Origin: Candidatus Omnitrophota bacterium
GTDB lineage: Bacteria > Omnitrophota > Gorgyraeia > JAFGIU01
Assembly (NCBI GenBank): GCA_016929445.1
Contig: JAFGIU010000131.1
Coordinates: forward strand, 1 to 41,568
Direction: 5' to 3'
Length of the DNA: 41,568 nt
A program made the translations under genes and the position numbers. How positions within the stretch are numbered: the first letter of the stretch is position 1; each line of letters starts with the position of its first letter. Positions 10,255-18,158 of the stretch are shown here, in pieces. Below the pieces are notes generated by a model. The model was not told the origin of the DNA and did not search any database. It saw nothing but the letters and a program-made list of their open reading frames with translations.

Positions 10255-10753
10255 CTGTTGATTCCTGGTCTGGGCTTTTCTCGTTTGCCGGGGTTCCCAG
10301 GGCCGCCTCAATATGCTTGCGCTTGTTTTCGTCCACGTCGAGGAAATCCACGCCTACATAGAAGAGACGCTGCCCGGTTGCAGTCCGGCCGGCGGTTTTA
10401 CGCCAGCGTACCCGGCCTTTCACGGCAAGGGGATTCCCGTCGGGCGGGAGATGAATCGTGAGCACCAAATCCGTCAAGACTTCAAATTTTTCCGGGAGTA
10501 TGAGTCCTGCACCGTAGGTGCTGATGTCTTCGGACAAGGCCTGTTCCACCACCTGCTCTTCCAATGGAAGTTTGTGGTAAGTGATATACAGGTCCGTGCC
10601 CACACGCAGGGCACGACGGCGCTCAGGACCTGTCCACATGTGCGAGACCCGGCCCCAGTTTTCAGTACGGCGCGCTTCTCGAGCCTCTTCCTGGGTCAAA
10701 AACACCCAAGTGAGCGCCAAGAGGGCGATTCCGCCAAAGATGATGAAATACAT
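10247..10753 (-). CDS. Membrane-anchored PilZ domain protein, 168 aa
   Basis: The N-terminus is one hydrophobic helix (about residues 2-20), followed by a PilZ domain with both c-di-GMP contact motifs: RxxxR at Arg46-Arg50 in RRALR, and DxSxxG at Asp76-Gly81 in DISTYG. The C-terminal tail is polar and probably disordered. It should bind c-di-GMP on the cytoplasmic face of the inner membrane; the output partner is unknown. GGGGAGCC precedes the ATG. It lies 27 bases after era and is one of three PilZ genes in this operon. Confidence 0.87.
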   Translation of the reverse strand: MYFIIFGGIALLALTWVFLTQEEAREARRTENWGRVSHMWTGPERRRALRVGTDLYITYHKLPLEEQVVEQALSEDISTYGAGLILPEKFEVLTDLVLTIHLPPDGNPLAVKGRVRWRKTAGRTATGQRLFYVGVDFLDVDENKRKHIEAALGTPANEKSPDQESTGG

Positions 10754-10780
10754 GGCTCCCCTGCCGAGCCCGAACGCTGC

Positions 10781-11671
10781 CTATGAGTAACCCATCCGCC
10801 TCAAGGCGCTCGGATTCTTCCGCCAATTCTCCAAGACCTTAACCCACAACTGCAAGAATACCTTATTTCCTAGCAAGGCTTCAATATCCCGCCTTGCCTC
10901 TGTGCCCACGCGCTTCAGAACTCTTCCATCCTTGCCGATCAGGATGCCTTTTTGGGAGTCGCGTTCCACATGGATGAGCGCTTGGATTTCGAGAAGCTCC
11001 TCAGCCTGATTCCATCCCTCGATTTCTACTGCCACCGAGTGCGGCACTTCTTCATGCGTGCAGGCAAGCACCTTTTCTCGGATTATTTCCGTGACCCGGA
11101 ATTGCGGAGACTGGTCCGTTACTTGGTCCGGTCCATACAGTGCCGGGGACTCGGGTAATGCAGAGGTGATTACTTTGAGCAGGGATTCGAAGTCCTTGTC
11201 CTTAATTGCCGAGATGGGAAAGATGTGTTCAAAGTAACCGAGGTTTGAATACCTCTCGATCAAGGGAAGGAGCGCAGGTTTTGAAACCTTATCAACTTTA
11301 TTGAGCAAAAGAATTTTTTTTTGGGATAGACGGGTGAGTTCAGGAGCCAAAACGGGCTCTGTGTCACGCAGCTCTTTGGTGGTGTCCAGCATGTAAAGAA
11401 TAAGATCAGCACCACTCGCTTCCTGATTGGCCCGCTGAATCAAGGCTTTTCCGAGCAAATGCTTTGGGGTGTGGAGCCCCGGTGTGTCTACAAAGACAAT
11501 TTGACCCTCGGGGCGATTGAGGATACCGAGGATTCGCGAACGGGTGGTCTGGGGTTTGGATGAGACAATGGCGATTTTTTCTCCCACCAATCGGTTCAGG
11601 AGTGTGGACTTTCCGGAGTTAGTGGGTCCGATCAATGCCACAAAACCGGAGTGAAGGGGTTCCCCTGTCAA
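10781..11671 (-). CDS. era: GTPase Era, 296 aa
   Basis: Era binds the 3' end of 16S rRNA and helps mature the 30S subunit. The GTPase domain shows G1 GPTNSGKS (residues 15-22), the G2 region KPQTTRSRI, G3 DTPG and G4 NKVD; the C-terminal KH domain has the GKDGRVLKRVGTEAR segment. The start is set at TTG 11671: GGAGGT lies 9 bases upstream and the TTG overlaps the preceding stop as TTGA, a pattern also seen at 832. An upstream in-frame TTG at 11689 would put the ribosome site inside the gene. The flanking genes on both sides encode PilZ proteins. Confidence 0.96.
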   Translation of the reverse strand: MTGEPLHSGFVALIGPTNSGKSTLLNRLVGEKIAIVSSKPQTTRSRILGILNRPEGQIVFVDTPGLHTPKHLLGKALIQRANQEASGADLILYMLDTTKELRDTEPVLAPELTRLSQKKILLLNKVDKVSKPALLPLIERYSNLGYFEHIFPISAIKDKDFESLLKVITSALPESPALYGPDQVTDQSPQFRVTEIIREKVLACTHEEVPHSVAVEIEGWNQAEELLEIQALIHVERDSQKGILIGKDGRVLKRVGTEARRDIEALLGNKVFLQLWVKVLENWRKNPSALRRMGYS

Positions 11672-12237
11672 AGGTTTCGAACCTCCCAAACCTCCTTATT
11701 GATGATGTGGGCTACGTCGTCAATTTCCCGTACGGCGTTTTCAATCGTCTTGCGGAAGCGTTCGGCTCTGGGATGCTTTTCCTCGATCTCCAAAAGTCTC
11801 CCCGCCATTTCCTTCAGGACAAGGTACATTTCGGTGAGTTCTTTTGCATCGTAATAGTTGCTGATCTTGTGATTGACATAGGACGATATGGCTCTCCGGG
11901 CGGTTTCATCCAATTCCACAAACTCGACGCCCATCCCAGGGTAATAGAAGGGGTGTTTATGGGGATCCGCAATCCAGGCCACCTTCCCTTTGACTTTGTA
12001 TTCTTTTTCGTCCTCCATCATGATTTCAAGATCCAATTCTGATCCGACAGGTTCCACATCCTCGGACCGCAGGAAGAAACCGTTCTCATCCAGATTCTGG
12101 GTGTTCACAATAAAACCCTCGGCTGGGAGGTCCACAGTACTCCCCCGGCGGATCCAGCGAACGGCGATCGTAATGGCCAGTCTCTGAGAGCGTCTGCGTT
12201 TCTGTTGGTCCTTATCAAAATCTATTTTTTCGTCCAT
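11668..12237 (-). CDS. PilZ domain protein with C-terminal helical region, 189 aa
   Basis: The start ATG at 12237 (MDEKIDFDK) is preferred, because the residues encoded upstream belong to the SAM hydrolase in another frame. The PilZ domain has RxxxR at Arg15-Arg19 (RSQR region). Its second motif reads NLDENG at 48-53, with Asp where most PilZ proteins have Ser, so c-di-GMP affinity may differ. From about residue 125 the chain is charged and helical (KELTEMYLVLKEMAGRLLEIEEK), probably a coiled coil for oligomerisation or partner binding. No membrane segment is present. The gene overlaps both neighbours, the SAM hydrolase upstream and era downstream. Confidence 0.8.
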   Translation of the reverse strand: MDEKIDFDKDQQKRRRSQRLAITIAVRWIRRGSTVDLPAEGFIVNTQNLDENGFFLRSEDVEPVGSELDLEIMMEDEKEYKVKGKVAWIADPHKHPFYYPGMGVEFVELDETARRAISSYVNHKISNYYDAKELTEMYLVLKEMAGRLLEIEEKHPRAERFRKTIENAVREIDDVAHIINKEVWEVRNL

Positions 12238-13055
12238 GGCGGTGTGTGCGTGATCCTGATCGGAGTGCCGATCTTTAAACTGAGTTTCTGTGCCCCGTGC
12301 CCGTCTCGCACCGCGATTTCCAAGAGACTGACACTGCCGATAAGTGCTAGGGGGGTCCCTGTATTCACGGATGAGTAACTTGCCAGGATTCCATGCAGCT
12401 TTCTGCGAGCCACCTGGATACTGAGATTCTTCCACTCCTCTTGCGGCCAAAGGCTCAGGAGGGTCTTTGTGTGGATATTGCTTACGGCATTCCCGAAGTG
12501 ATCGATATATTCGATGGCTCCTTCGATTTCCGTTTTTCCCCGGAATTTTGCTTGGGGTAGCTTGAGCTTGCGGAGGGACTGCGCCGGAGTTCCGACATGG
12601 CTCAATGCGGTTCCTTTACAAATTTTGGCCGCAACAGGTGCCAGAATATCGCGCCCGTGAAAGGTATCGCTGATTTCGGTGAGGGAAAGTTTGCTGGGCC
12701 GGATTTCATACGCTTCTTCAAACGTTTCTTCTGCCAGCAAATGAGTCATGATCCCGTTATCCGGCCCCAGATACACATGGTCTTTGTAAAGAACGGCAAG
12801 GAGACGCCGCAGTGTGCCGACTCCGGGATCTACCACACCTACGTGAATAGTGCCTGAAGGGAAACAAGAGTGAACACTGGACCAGAGAAAGGAAGCACGC
12901 CGGACATCTCCCCTCTGCAGTTCGTGGGATATATCAACCAACTGAGCCCGGGGATGAATGCCTAGGATAATGCCCTTCATTGAAGGCACATAGGCGTCTT
13001 TTGCTCCAAAATCTGTTAAGAGTGTAATCAGACCACAAGGTTTAAAAACTCCCAA
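12222..13055 (-). CDS. SAM hydrolase / SAM-dependent chlorinase-fluorinase family protein (DUF62), 277 aa
   Basis: The protein matches the SAM hydroxide adenosyltransferase family, which splits S-adenosylmethionine to adenosine and methionine using water. It opens with ITLLTDFGAKDAYVPSMKG and continues with VDISHELQRGDVRRASFLW, VGVVDPGVG and LGPDNGIM, all family signatures. A second beta domain follows from about residue 165 (AIEYIDHFGNAVSNI). The start is TTG at 13055, with AGGGG eight bases upstream and the previous stop only two bases away; no ATG fits. It lies between two PilZ genes. The physiological role of this family is poorly understood. Confidence 0.88.
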   Translation of the reverse strand: MGVFKPCGLITLLTDFGAKDAYVPSMKGIILGIHPRAQLVDISHELQRGDVRRASFLWSSVHSCFPSGTIHVGVVDPGVGTLRRLLAVLYKDHVYLGPDNGIMTHLLAEETFEEAYEIRPSKLSLTEISDTFHGRDILAPVAAKICKGTALSHVGTPAQSLRKLKLPQAKFRGKTEIEGAIEYIDHFGNAVSNIHTKTLLSLWPQEEWKNLSIQVARRKLHGILASYSSVNTGTPLALIGSVSLLEIAVRDGHGAQKLSLKIGTPIRITHTPPWTKK

Positions 13056-13057
13056 GC

Positions 13058-13417
13058 CTAGTACCCCTGCTGTTGCTGGTGGGTGTCGACATACTCCCGC
13101 AAGAGCTTGGAGTCCGACTCCTTCATATCACTGAAAAAGATGGCAATGTGCCAAGAACCCGGTTCTGCGGTTTGCACGCGCACAACCACCCCCTCGCACT
13201 TGATCCATTTCCTGGATGCCTTATCGCCGCTTCCAAAGGGCAACTCGATGGCGATCCGGTATTTGGTCATTAGGGTAAGTTCTTGATTGACCACACAGAG
13301 TACGCCGGAGCGGCTGATATTGACGCTGGTCGCAAAGATATCCGCTCCCCCGTTTACCAGCTTGAGTTCGAGCTGGCTTTCAATTCGCGGATATCTTCTG
13401 CGTTCCGAGGAATCCAT
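13058..13417 (-). CDS. Single-domain PilZ protein, 119 aa
   Basis: Nearly the whole chain is a PilZ domain. RxxxR is at Arg7-Arg11 (RRYPR) and NxSxxG at Asn33-Gly38 (NISRSG), so c-di-GMP binding is expected. There is no signal peptide or membrane helix. A strong ribosome site (GGAAAGGAAAGG) lies before the ATG at 13417. The C-terminus is glutamine rich (HQQQQGY). It follows the Minf_1886 gene after a 58-base gap that contains a short GACAC/GTGTC hairpin but no terminator. Confidence 0.87.
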   Translation of the reverse strand: MDSSERRRYPRIESQLELKLVNGGADIFATSVNISRSGVLCVVNQELTLMTKYRIAIELPFGSGDKASRKWIKCEGVVVRVQTAEPGSWHIAIFFSDMKESDSKLLREYVDTHQQQQGY

Positions 13418-13475
13418 CTTCCTTTCCTTTCCGACACACGGGTGTCAAACAGTCAAAAGAGTTACGGGAGAATGC

Positions 13476-13895
13476 TTAATTCGGTATGGAGAGGTCAAGA
13501 TAAGGGCCTTCTGCGTTGAGAGTGACGCCCCGCCATTTAAAGGCTTCTGTGAAAGAGAAGACATCCTTGAAATCGTCAATATTGTCGTCTTCTGTTTTTC
13601 CCAGCAATCCAACCTCGACCAGCCGGAATACGATGCTTCCAAAATCTTCCGTGTTCCTGATGTTCCAATGTTTAAAAACCGTGGGCGCCATCGGACCATA
13701 GTGATCCATACCCATATCGCGAATGCCTTCGAGTAATTCTTTGCCGGTGATGTGCCGGGCCTCAGGGAGTCTGTCCACAACAAAGTGAAGGGCTTCCAAG
13801 ACAAACCCATATGCGTCTACGGCATAAGCAGGATTCCTGTGGAGAACTTTCTCCAGTTTTGAAGCGAGTTTGTTCCGATTGATTGAATGACTCAT
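13476..13895 (-). CDS. Minf_1886 family protein, 139 aa
   Basis: The sequence YAVDAYGFVLEAL, HITGKELLEGIRDMGMDHYGPMA and the closing FKWRGVTL fit the small Minf_1886 family (TIGR04138), found in Verrucomicrobia, Planctomycetes and related phyla. Its biochemical role is unknown. No signal, membrane segment or catalytic motif can be named. It is the first gene after a strong sigma-70 type promoter at 13959-13988, so it probably leads the long operon running down to carB. The ATG at 13895 has no clear ribosome site. Confidence 0.8.
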   Translation of the reverse strand: MSHSINRNKLASKLEKVLHRNPAYAVDAYGFVLEALHFVVDRLPEARHITGKELLEGIRDMGMDHYGPMAPTVFKHWNIRNTEDFGSIVFRLVEVGLLGKTEDDNIDDFKDVFSFTEAFKWRGVTLNAEGPYLDLSIPN

Positions 13896-13958
13896 GCTTT
13901 AGATTCTGCTTTCTGCCGGACGTGCGCGGGGTTTTCCTAATTCCCTGCAATCAATAGG

Positions 13959-13988
13959 ATTATAGTTTAGGCCTTGGAGAAGTGTCAA
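13959..13988 (-). promoter_or_regulatory. Sigma-70 type promoter for the 13895-2155 operon
   Basis: Read on the minus strand, TTGACA (13983-13988) and TATAAT (13959-13964) are both perfect, with an 18-base spacer. They lie about 60 bases upstream of the Minf_1886 start. All genes down to carB follow on the same strand with gaps under 60 bases or overlaps, so this may drive the whole run. Confidence 0.75.
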
Positions 13989-14088
13989 GCGCGGTGCTGA
14001 GCGCGTGCTTGGGGCCGCAGTTTACACGGCTCAGAGCTCCATGTTAGGATTGCGGTAAAGTATTATTTCATGGCCATAAGGGGTGCTG

Positions 14089-14910
14089 ATGTATTTGGAG
14101 TACTATGGGTTGCGTGAGTGGCCCTTTAACGTGACCTCGGATCCCAGCTTTCTCTACCTGAGCCGGAAGCACCAAGAGGCCTTTTCACACCTTCTCTTCG
14201 GCATTCAGCAGCGCAAGGGTTTCCTGGAAATTACCGGGGAGATCGGTACGGGCAAGACCACGGTTTGCCGGGCCCTGCTGCAGCAGCTGGATTCCAGCAC
14301 AAAGACGGCGTTCATCCTGAACCCCACCTATTCGGCTTCCGAGTTGCTCCATGCGATTGCGGTTGACTTTGGGGCGCTCAAGACCCAAGGGAAGGGTTCA
14401 GCCAGCATCCAAGACACTCTGAATGAGTTCTTGTTGGATCAGCTTGCTCTTGGCAATAACGTGGTGCTGATCATTGACGAGGCTCAGGACTTGAAACCCG
14501 CAGTCTTGGAGCAGATCCGCTTGCTCTCGAATCTGGAAACGGATAAGGAGAAGTTGATTCAGATTGTGCTTGTGGGGCAGCCTGAACTACGGGATAAGCT
14601 GGCATCCGCCCAGCTGCGGCAGTTGCGGCAGAGGATTGCAGTCCGTTACCACATCTTGCCATTAGATCCGGATGAAGTCACCGAATACGTGGAACATCGC
14701 TTGAATGTGGCAGGATCCAACGGAGAAATTCAGTTCACTCCGGAGGGTTTGGGTGCGGTTTATAACTACTCCCGGGGTATTCCCAGGTTGATCAATATGG
14801 TCTGTGACAAGGCTTTGCTTGCCGGCTATGTTGACGAGACTTGGACTTTGGACCGGCCCTTGATTGTGCGCTGCATCCAGGAGCTGGAGGAGGGTGTGGC
14901 TGTCGCATGA
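14089..14910 (+). CDS. gspA: ExeA/GspA-like AAA ATPase, 273 aa
   Basis: This is an AAA+ ATPase of the ExeA/GspA type, known to work with GspB in peptidoglycan insertion of type II secretion secretins and also found next to exosortase and polysaccharide loci. The typical opening MYLEYYGLREWPF is present, with Walker A GEIGTGKTT (residues 50-58), Walker B VVLIIDEAQDL, and the sensor/arginine region LRQLRQRI. The ATG at 14089 is preferred over GTG 14083, as AAGGGG lies five bases upstream and the product then begins as the family does. It overlaps gspB by ATGA, the expected gspAB pairing. Confidence 0.85.
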   Translation: MYLEYYGLREWPFNVTSDPSFLYLSRKHQEAFSHLLFGIQQRKGFLEITGEIGTGKTTVCRALLQQLDSSTKTAFILNPTYSASELLHAIAVDFGALKTQGKGSASIQDTLNEFLLDQLALGNNVVLIIDEAQDLKPAVLEQIRLLSNLETDKEKLIQIVLVGQPELRDKLASAQLRQLRQRIAVRYHILPLDPDEVTEYVEHRLNVAGSNGEIQFTPEGLGAVYNYSRGIPRLINMVCDKALLAGYVDETWTLDRPLIVRCIQELEEGVAVA

Positions 14911-15620
14911 GTATCATCCATGAGGCTCTCAGAAAGGCTCAAGAGCGATCTCAAAAGGGTATTCTGGCTCGGCCGTATTCCAAAGAGAAGCCCCCCAAAC
15001 CTGTGGCTCCCAAAGCTCCTGCGAGGAATCAACCCAGCAACTTTCCTCCGGAGCCGGAACCCTCAACCGGTGAATTGAATGCTACGCCGGAGCTTGAAAA
15101 GATTCGTTCCGCAGAGCAGCCCCGGCAAAGCACGGCCACATGGCTTTTTCTCATGGGTTTGGGGCTGGTCCTTATTCTGGGCTCGGTGGAATACGCGGTG
15201 TTGCGTCTGCAGAAAGATCCGGGCCTTGGGAATACCGCAGGCGGTAGTGAGGTTTCTCCTGTCCCTGCCTTTGCTCCTAAGGCTCCAGTGGCCGATCCTC
15301 TTCCAATGTCTCCCCATCCTGCGCCTGCGGTCGATTCTAAGGAGCTCGCCAAGGCGGAACAGTCCTTGGAGCGTATCCAGGAGTTGCAACTTTCTCTGAT
15401 CAAAGACACTGCGCTACCGGCCCCTGCCCCGGCCGCTCCGGTGTTTCCCCCTTGCAAGGTGCGCGGGATTGCGGATATCAACGGCGCGCAGATGGCCATA
15501 CTCAATGATGAGGTTGTCTTTGAAGGCGATGTGGTGGACGGGATCCGAGTGGAGTCCATCCGGAGCCAGGCAGTTACTCTCGAATTTGAGGGGCTTCGGA
15601 GAGTGGTGAGGATTCGCTAG
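14907..15620 (+). CDS. gspB: GspB-like secretion/assembly protein, 237 aa
   Basis: The N-terminus MSIIHEALRKAQERSQ is characteristic of GspB-type partners of GspA. It is followed by a proline-rich cytoplasmic linker, one membrane helix (about residues 78-98, TWLFLMGLGLVLILG), a long Pro/Ala-rich periplasmic linker and a small C-terminal beta domain (VRGIADINGAQMAILNDE to RRVVRIR) like the GspB C-terminal domain. The ATG at 14907 overlaps the gspA stop (ATGA). Its last 47 bases overlap the end of rnc on the opposite strand. It probably anchors the GspA ATPase to the inner membrane and contacts peptidoglycan or a secretin. Confidence 0.8.
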   Translation: MSIIHEALRKAQERSQKGILARPYSKEKPPKPVAPKAPARNQPSNFPPEPEPSTGELNATPELEKIRSAEQPRQSTATWLFLMGLGLVLILGSVEYAVLRLQKDPGLGNTAGGSEVSPVPAFAPKAPVADPLPMSPHPAPAVDSKELAKAEQSLERIQELQLSLIKDTALPAPAPAAPVFPPCKVRGIADINGAQMAILNDEVVFEGDVVDGIRVESIRSQAVTLEFEGLRRVVRIR

Positions 15621-16410
15621 CCGCTTCTGTCTGTTTGGCGGGCGCGGCCTTTTTGCGTTCTTCGATTAGCGGTTGCAGGATTTTCCCTCGCACCGACACA
15701 CCCAAAAGTTTGAGCGCTTTTTTGGCCGCAGATTGTTCTGCGGCTTTCTTGCTAAGACCGGAGCCCTTGCCATAGGTTCGGTTGCCCACGGAAACGCTGA
15801 CAATAAAACGTTTGCGGTGCTGGGGGCCGGACTCTGAGAGTACGCCGTACTTAGGTGTAATCTTGAAACGGCGCAGGGCGTATTCCTGCAACAAGGATTT
15901 GAAGTCTTGCCTCCCCTCTCCTTTTTCAATGGAACGCAAGGCATCCCTAAAAACTCTTTGGACAAAGGCGACGGCTGCCTCAATCCCGGAATCCAGATAC
16001 ACAGCACCCAGCAGGGATTCCACAGCTCTGGCGGATGCCGAAAGCTTGCCCTGGCGGCGGGTCAGTCCTTTTCCCACCTTGAGGTGTTTGGCGATCTCGA
16101 GCTTTTCGGCACATTGGGCCAGAGTGCTTTTGGAGACGATCTGTGCGCGCAGCTTGGTCAAGTCGCCTTCGTGCGCCAGGGGATATTTCTGATAGAGGGT
16201 GTGACTGACCACGGTCTCGAGCACGGCATCCCCCAAGAATTCCAGGCGTTCGTTATCCTTGAGGTGCAGGTCCAGGTGTTCATTGGCATAAGACTTGTGG
16301 GTCATTGCCTCTTCGAGCAAGCCAGGGTCCGTCCACAGGTGGCCAAAAGCCTTGTGGTGGGCCGGGACCGGGACTGAGGTGTCTGTGTGTGTTCGAGTTG
16401 TCTCGTTCAC
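15574..16410 (-). CDS. rnc: Ribonuclease III, 278 aa
   Basis: RNase III cuts double-stranded RNA in rRNA and mRNA processing. The catalytic domain has the signature NERLEFLGDAVLE (residues 53-65, metal ligands Glu57 and Asp61) and Glu131 in VESLLGAVYLD. The C-terminal dsRNA-binding domain runs from about 175 to 245 (DFKSLLQEYAL to SAAKKALKLL). The usual second Asp three residues before Glu131 is Arg128 here (SARAVES), which is unusual. The start is GTG 16410, with AAGGAG six bases upstream and a GTGA overlap with aroB; a further-upstream ATG at 16497 would lie deep in aroB. A non-conserved polar C-terminal tail (residues 255-278) overlaps gspB tail-to-tail. Confidence 0.93.
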   Translation of the reverse strand: MNETTRTHTDTSVPVPAHHKAFGHLWTDPGLLEEAMTHKSYANEHLDLHLKDNERLEFLGDAVLETVVSHTLYQKYPLAHEGDLTKLRAQIVSKSTLAQCAEKLEIAKHLKVGKGLTRRQGKLSASARAVESLLGAVYLDSGIEAAVAFVQRVFRDALRSIEKGEGRQDFKSLLQEYALRRFKITPKYGVLSESGPQHRKRFIVSVSVGNRTYGKGSGLSKKAAEQSAAKKALKLLGVSVRGKILQPLIEERKKAAPAKQTEAASESSPLSEAPQIRE

Positions 16411-17531
16411 GAACTTCTCCTTTGGCGCGTTGAGGTACAGGCCCAGTCCAGAGTCGCTTTGATTTTGGACGGAGAAGGATTGGGTATGATTGTACAATGC
16501 CCGATGCGTTCTGGCAGTACAAAGCGCATTTTGTCGCCTTGGCGCTTTTTGTCATGGCTTTGTGCTGTAAAAAGCTTTGCCGGGGAGAGTCCATGGATGC
16601 GTGTGGGTAATCCCAGGGTGGTGAGCAGGGCCTCTACGCGCTCCAGAGTCGACCGGGCCCCGAGTCCGAGGGAATGGGCCAAGTGACTGGCGCAGACCAA
16701 ACCCAGGCCCACTGCGGTCCCGTGATCGTATGCCTGAGAATAAGCTGAGACATTTTCGATGGCGTGGGCAAAGGTGTGTCCTAAGTTGAGAAGGGTACGG
16801 AACCCGCTCTGTTCCCGTTCGTCTTCCTCCACCACAGCGGCCTTCATTCCTGCGCACGTGCCTATAATTTTCTTGAGAACGCCTTGATCACGTTGCAGGG
16901 CCTTCTTGCCGTGTTGTTCCAAATAGGTGAAAAAATCTTCGCTGAACAGAAGGGCATACTTGATGACCTCGGCCATACCGGATCGCAGCTGACTCAAGGG
17001 CAAGGAATTTAAGGAACTGACATCTGCCGCGACCAACCGAGGCTGGTAAATGGCTCCCACAAGGTTTTTTCCCTGAGGCAAATCCAGACCGGTCTTGCCC
17101 CCGATGCTCGAATCCACTTGAGCCAGTAGCGTGGTGGGCAGCTGCACCCAAGGGATCCCTCTTCGGTAGCTTGCGGCGGCAAACCCGCCCAAGTCTCCGA
17201 CAACGCCTCCTCCGAGAGCGGCCAAACAAACATCCCCTCCTCCCGAAAATTGCACGAGCTTGCCCAAGAGCTTCAGGTAGTGCTCCGGAGATTTGCTCTT
17301 TTCTCCGTTGGGAACCAGATGCAGGCCTGAGAGATGCGGGTAATTCTTGAGGGCGCGCTGGAGTCTGGGGCCAAGATGCTTCCAGACGGGTCTTTGGCTT
17401 ACGATAAGCAAGGGGGCATTAAGTCCCGCACGCTCCAAATGAGAGGGCAGGGCGTCCAGGACTCCCCTGCCGATAACAATATCGTAGGGGTTAGTGCTCA
17501 GGTTTAGACGAATGCGTTGAGGTCGGTCCAT
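16407..17531 (-). CDS. aroB: 3-dehydroquinate synthase, 374 aa
   Basis: AroB converts DAHP to 3-dehydroquinate, the second shikimate pathway step, using NAD and a divalent metal. Clear motifs are ALGGGVVGDLGGFAAASYRRG, PTTLLAQVDSSIGGKTGLD, GMAEVIKYALL and LLNLGHTFAHAIE (metal-binding His), then YDHGTAVGLG. The length is normal. An ATG at 17531 is used; a TTG directly before it (17534) also follows the upstream stop. The last residues (CTSTRQRRSS) look non-conserved and overlap the rnc start. It lies between the M50 protease and rnc genes with almost no gaps. Confidence 0.96.
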   Translation of the reverse strand: MDRPQRIRLNLSTNPYDIVIGRGVLDALPSHLERAGLNAPLLIVSQRPVWKHLGPRLQRALKNYPHLSGLHLVPNGEKSKSPEHYLKLLGKLVQFSGGGDVCLAALGGGVVGDLGGFAAASYRRGIPWVQLPTTLLAQVDSSIGGKTGLDLPQGKNLVGAIYQPRLVAADVSSLNSLPLSQLRSGMAEVIKYALLFSEDFFTYLEQHGKKALQRDQGVLKKIIGTCAGMKAAVVEEDEREQSGFRTLLNLGHTFAHAIENVSAYSQAYDHGTAVGLGLVCASHLAHSLGLGARSTLERVEALLTTLGLPTRIHGLSPAKLFTAQSHDKKRQGDKMRFVLPERIGHCTIIPNPSPSKIKATLDWACTSTRQRRSS

Positions 17532-17534
17532 CAA

Positions 17535-18143
17535 TTAAGCGGCTCCAAGAAGACCGGCAAGTCTTCCTACGATTGGTAAGACGGTCTTTTCCAGTAATCC
17601 AGCATAAATCAAAGCGAGAAGGATAAGAAAGCCAAAGGGCTCCAACTTCAAGTAACGAAGTCCCCACTTCGGAGGCAACAGACCCAGCACAAACCTGGAG
17701 CCGTCCAGGGGCGGTATGGGCATGAGATTGAATACAGCAAGCAAGAGATTAATCCAAAGACCCAGGTATCCGATCAGGATACCCGTTTTGAAATGCAATC
17801 CCACAGAAAGATGAAACAATGCCGCAAAGAGGACTGCGAGCAGGATATTAGCAAGTGGGCCTGCCATGCCTACCAAGACCATGTCCCGCTTGGGCTGCCG
17901 CAGCGCTCCAAAATTGACCGGCACGGGTTTTGCCCATCCCACCGGAGGCAAGTGCGCAAGAATCAGTAGTCCCGGCACAATGACTGTTCCCATCAAATCC
18001 AGATGAGCCAGGGGGTTAAGGGTGAGGCGTCCAGCCGCTTTGGCCGTGGTGTCTCCGAGCCGGAGTGCCACCCAGCCGTGGGAAACTTCGTGCAAGACAA
18101 CCGCGAGCAACAGCAGGGCCAAACTCAGAACCACGTTGAGCAT
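17535..18143 (-). CDS. Site-2 protease family (M50) membrane metalloprotease, 202 aa
   Basis: The metal-binding motif HEVSHGW lies in the first membrane helix, at about residues 18-24. The second ligand motif is NLMPIPPLDGSR (around residues 138-149). Between them is the GWAKPVPVN segment typical of the short M50 (FtsH-free) family near SpoIVFB. Four to six hydrophobic helices are visible, with no PDZ domain. It should cut substrates within the inner membrane; the target is unknown. It ends where aroB begins (TAA then start) and follows the SH3 gene after 15 bases. Confidence 0.88.
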   Translation of the reverse strand: MLNVVLSLALLLLAVVLHEVSHGWVALRLGDTTAKAAGRLTLNPLAHLDLMGTVIVPGLLILAHLPPVGWAKPVPVNFGALRQPKRDMVLVGMAGPLANILLAVLFAALFHLSVGLHFKTGILIGYLGLWINLLLAVFNLMPIPPLDGSRFVLGLLPPKWGLRYLKLEPFGFLILLALIYAGLLEKTVLPIVGRLAGLLGAA

Positions 18144-18158
18144 GAGTGGCCTCCGGCG

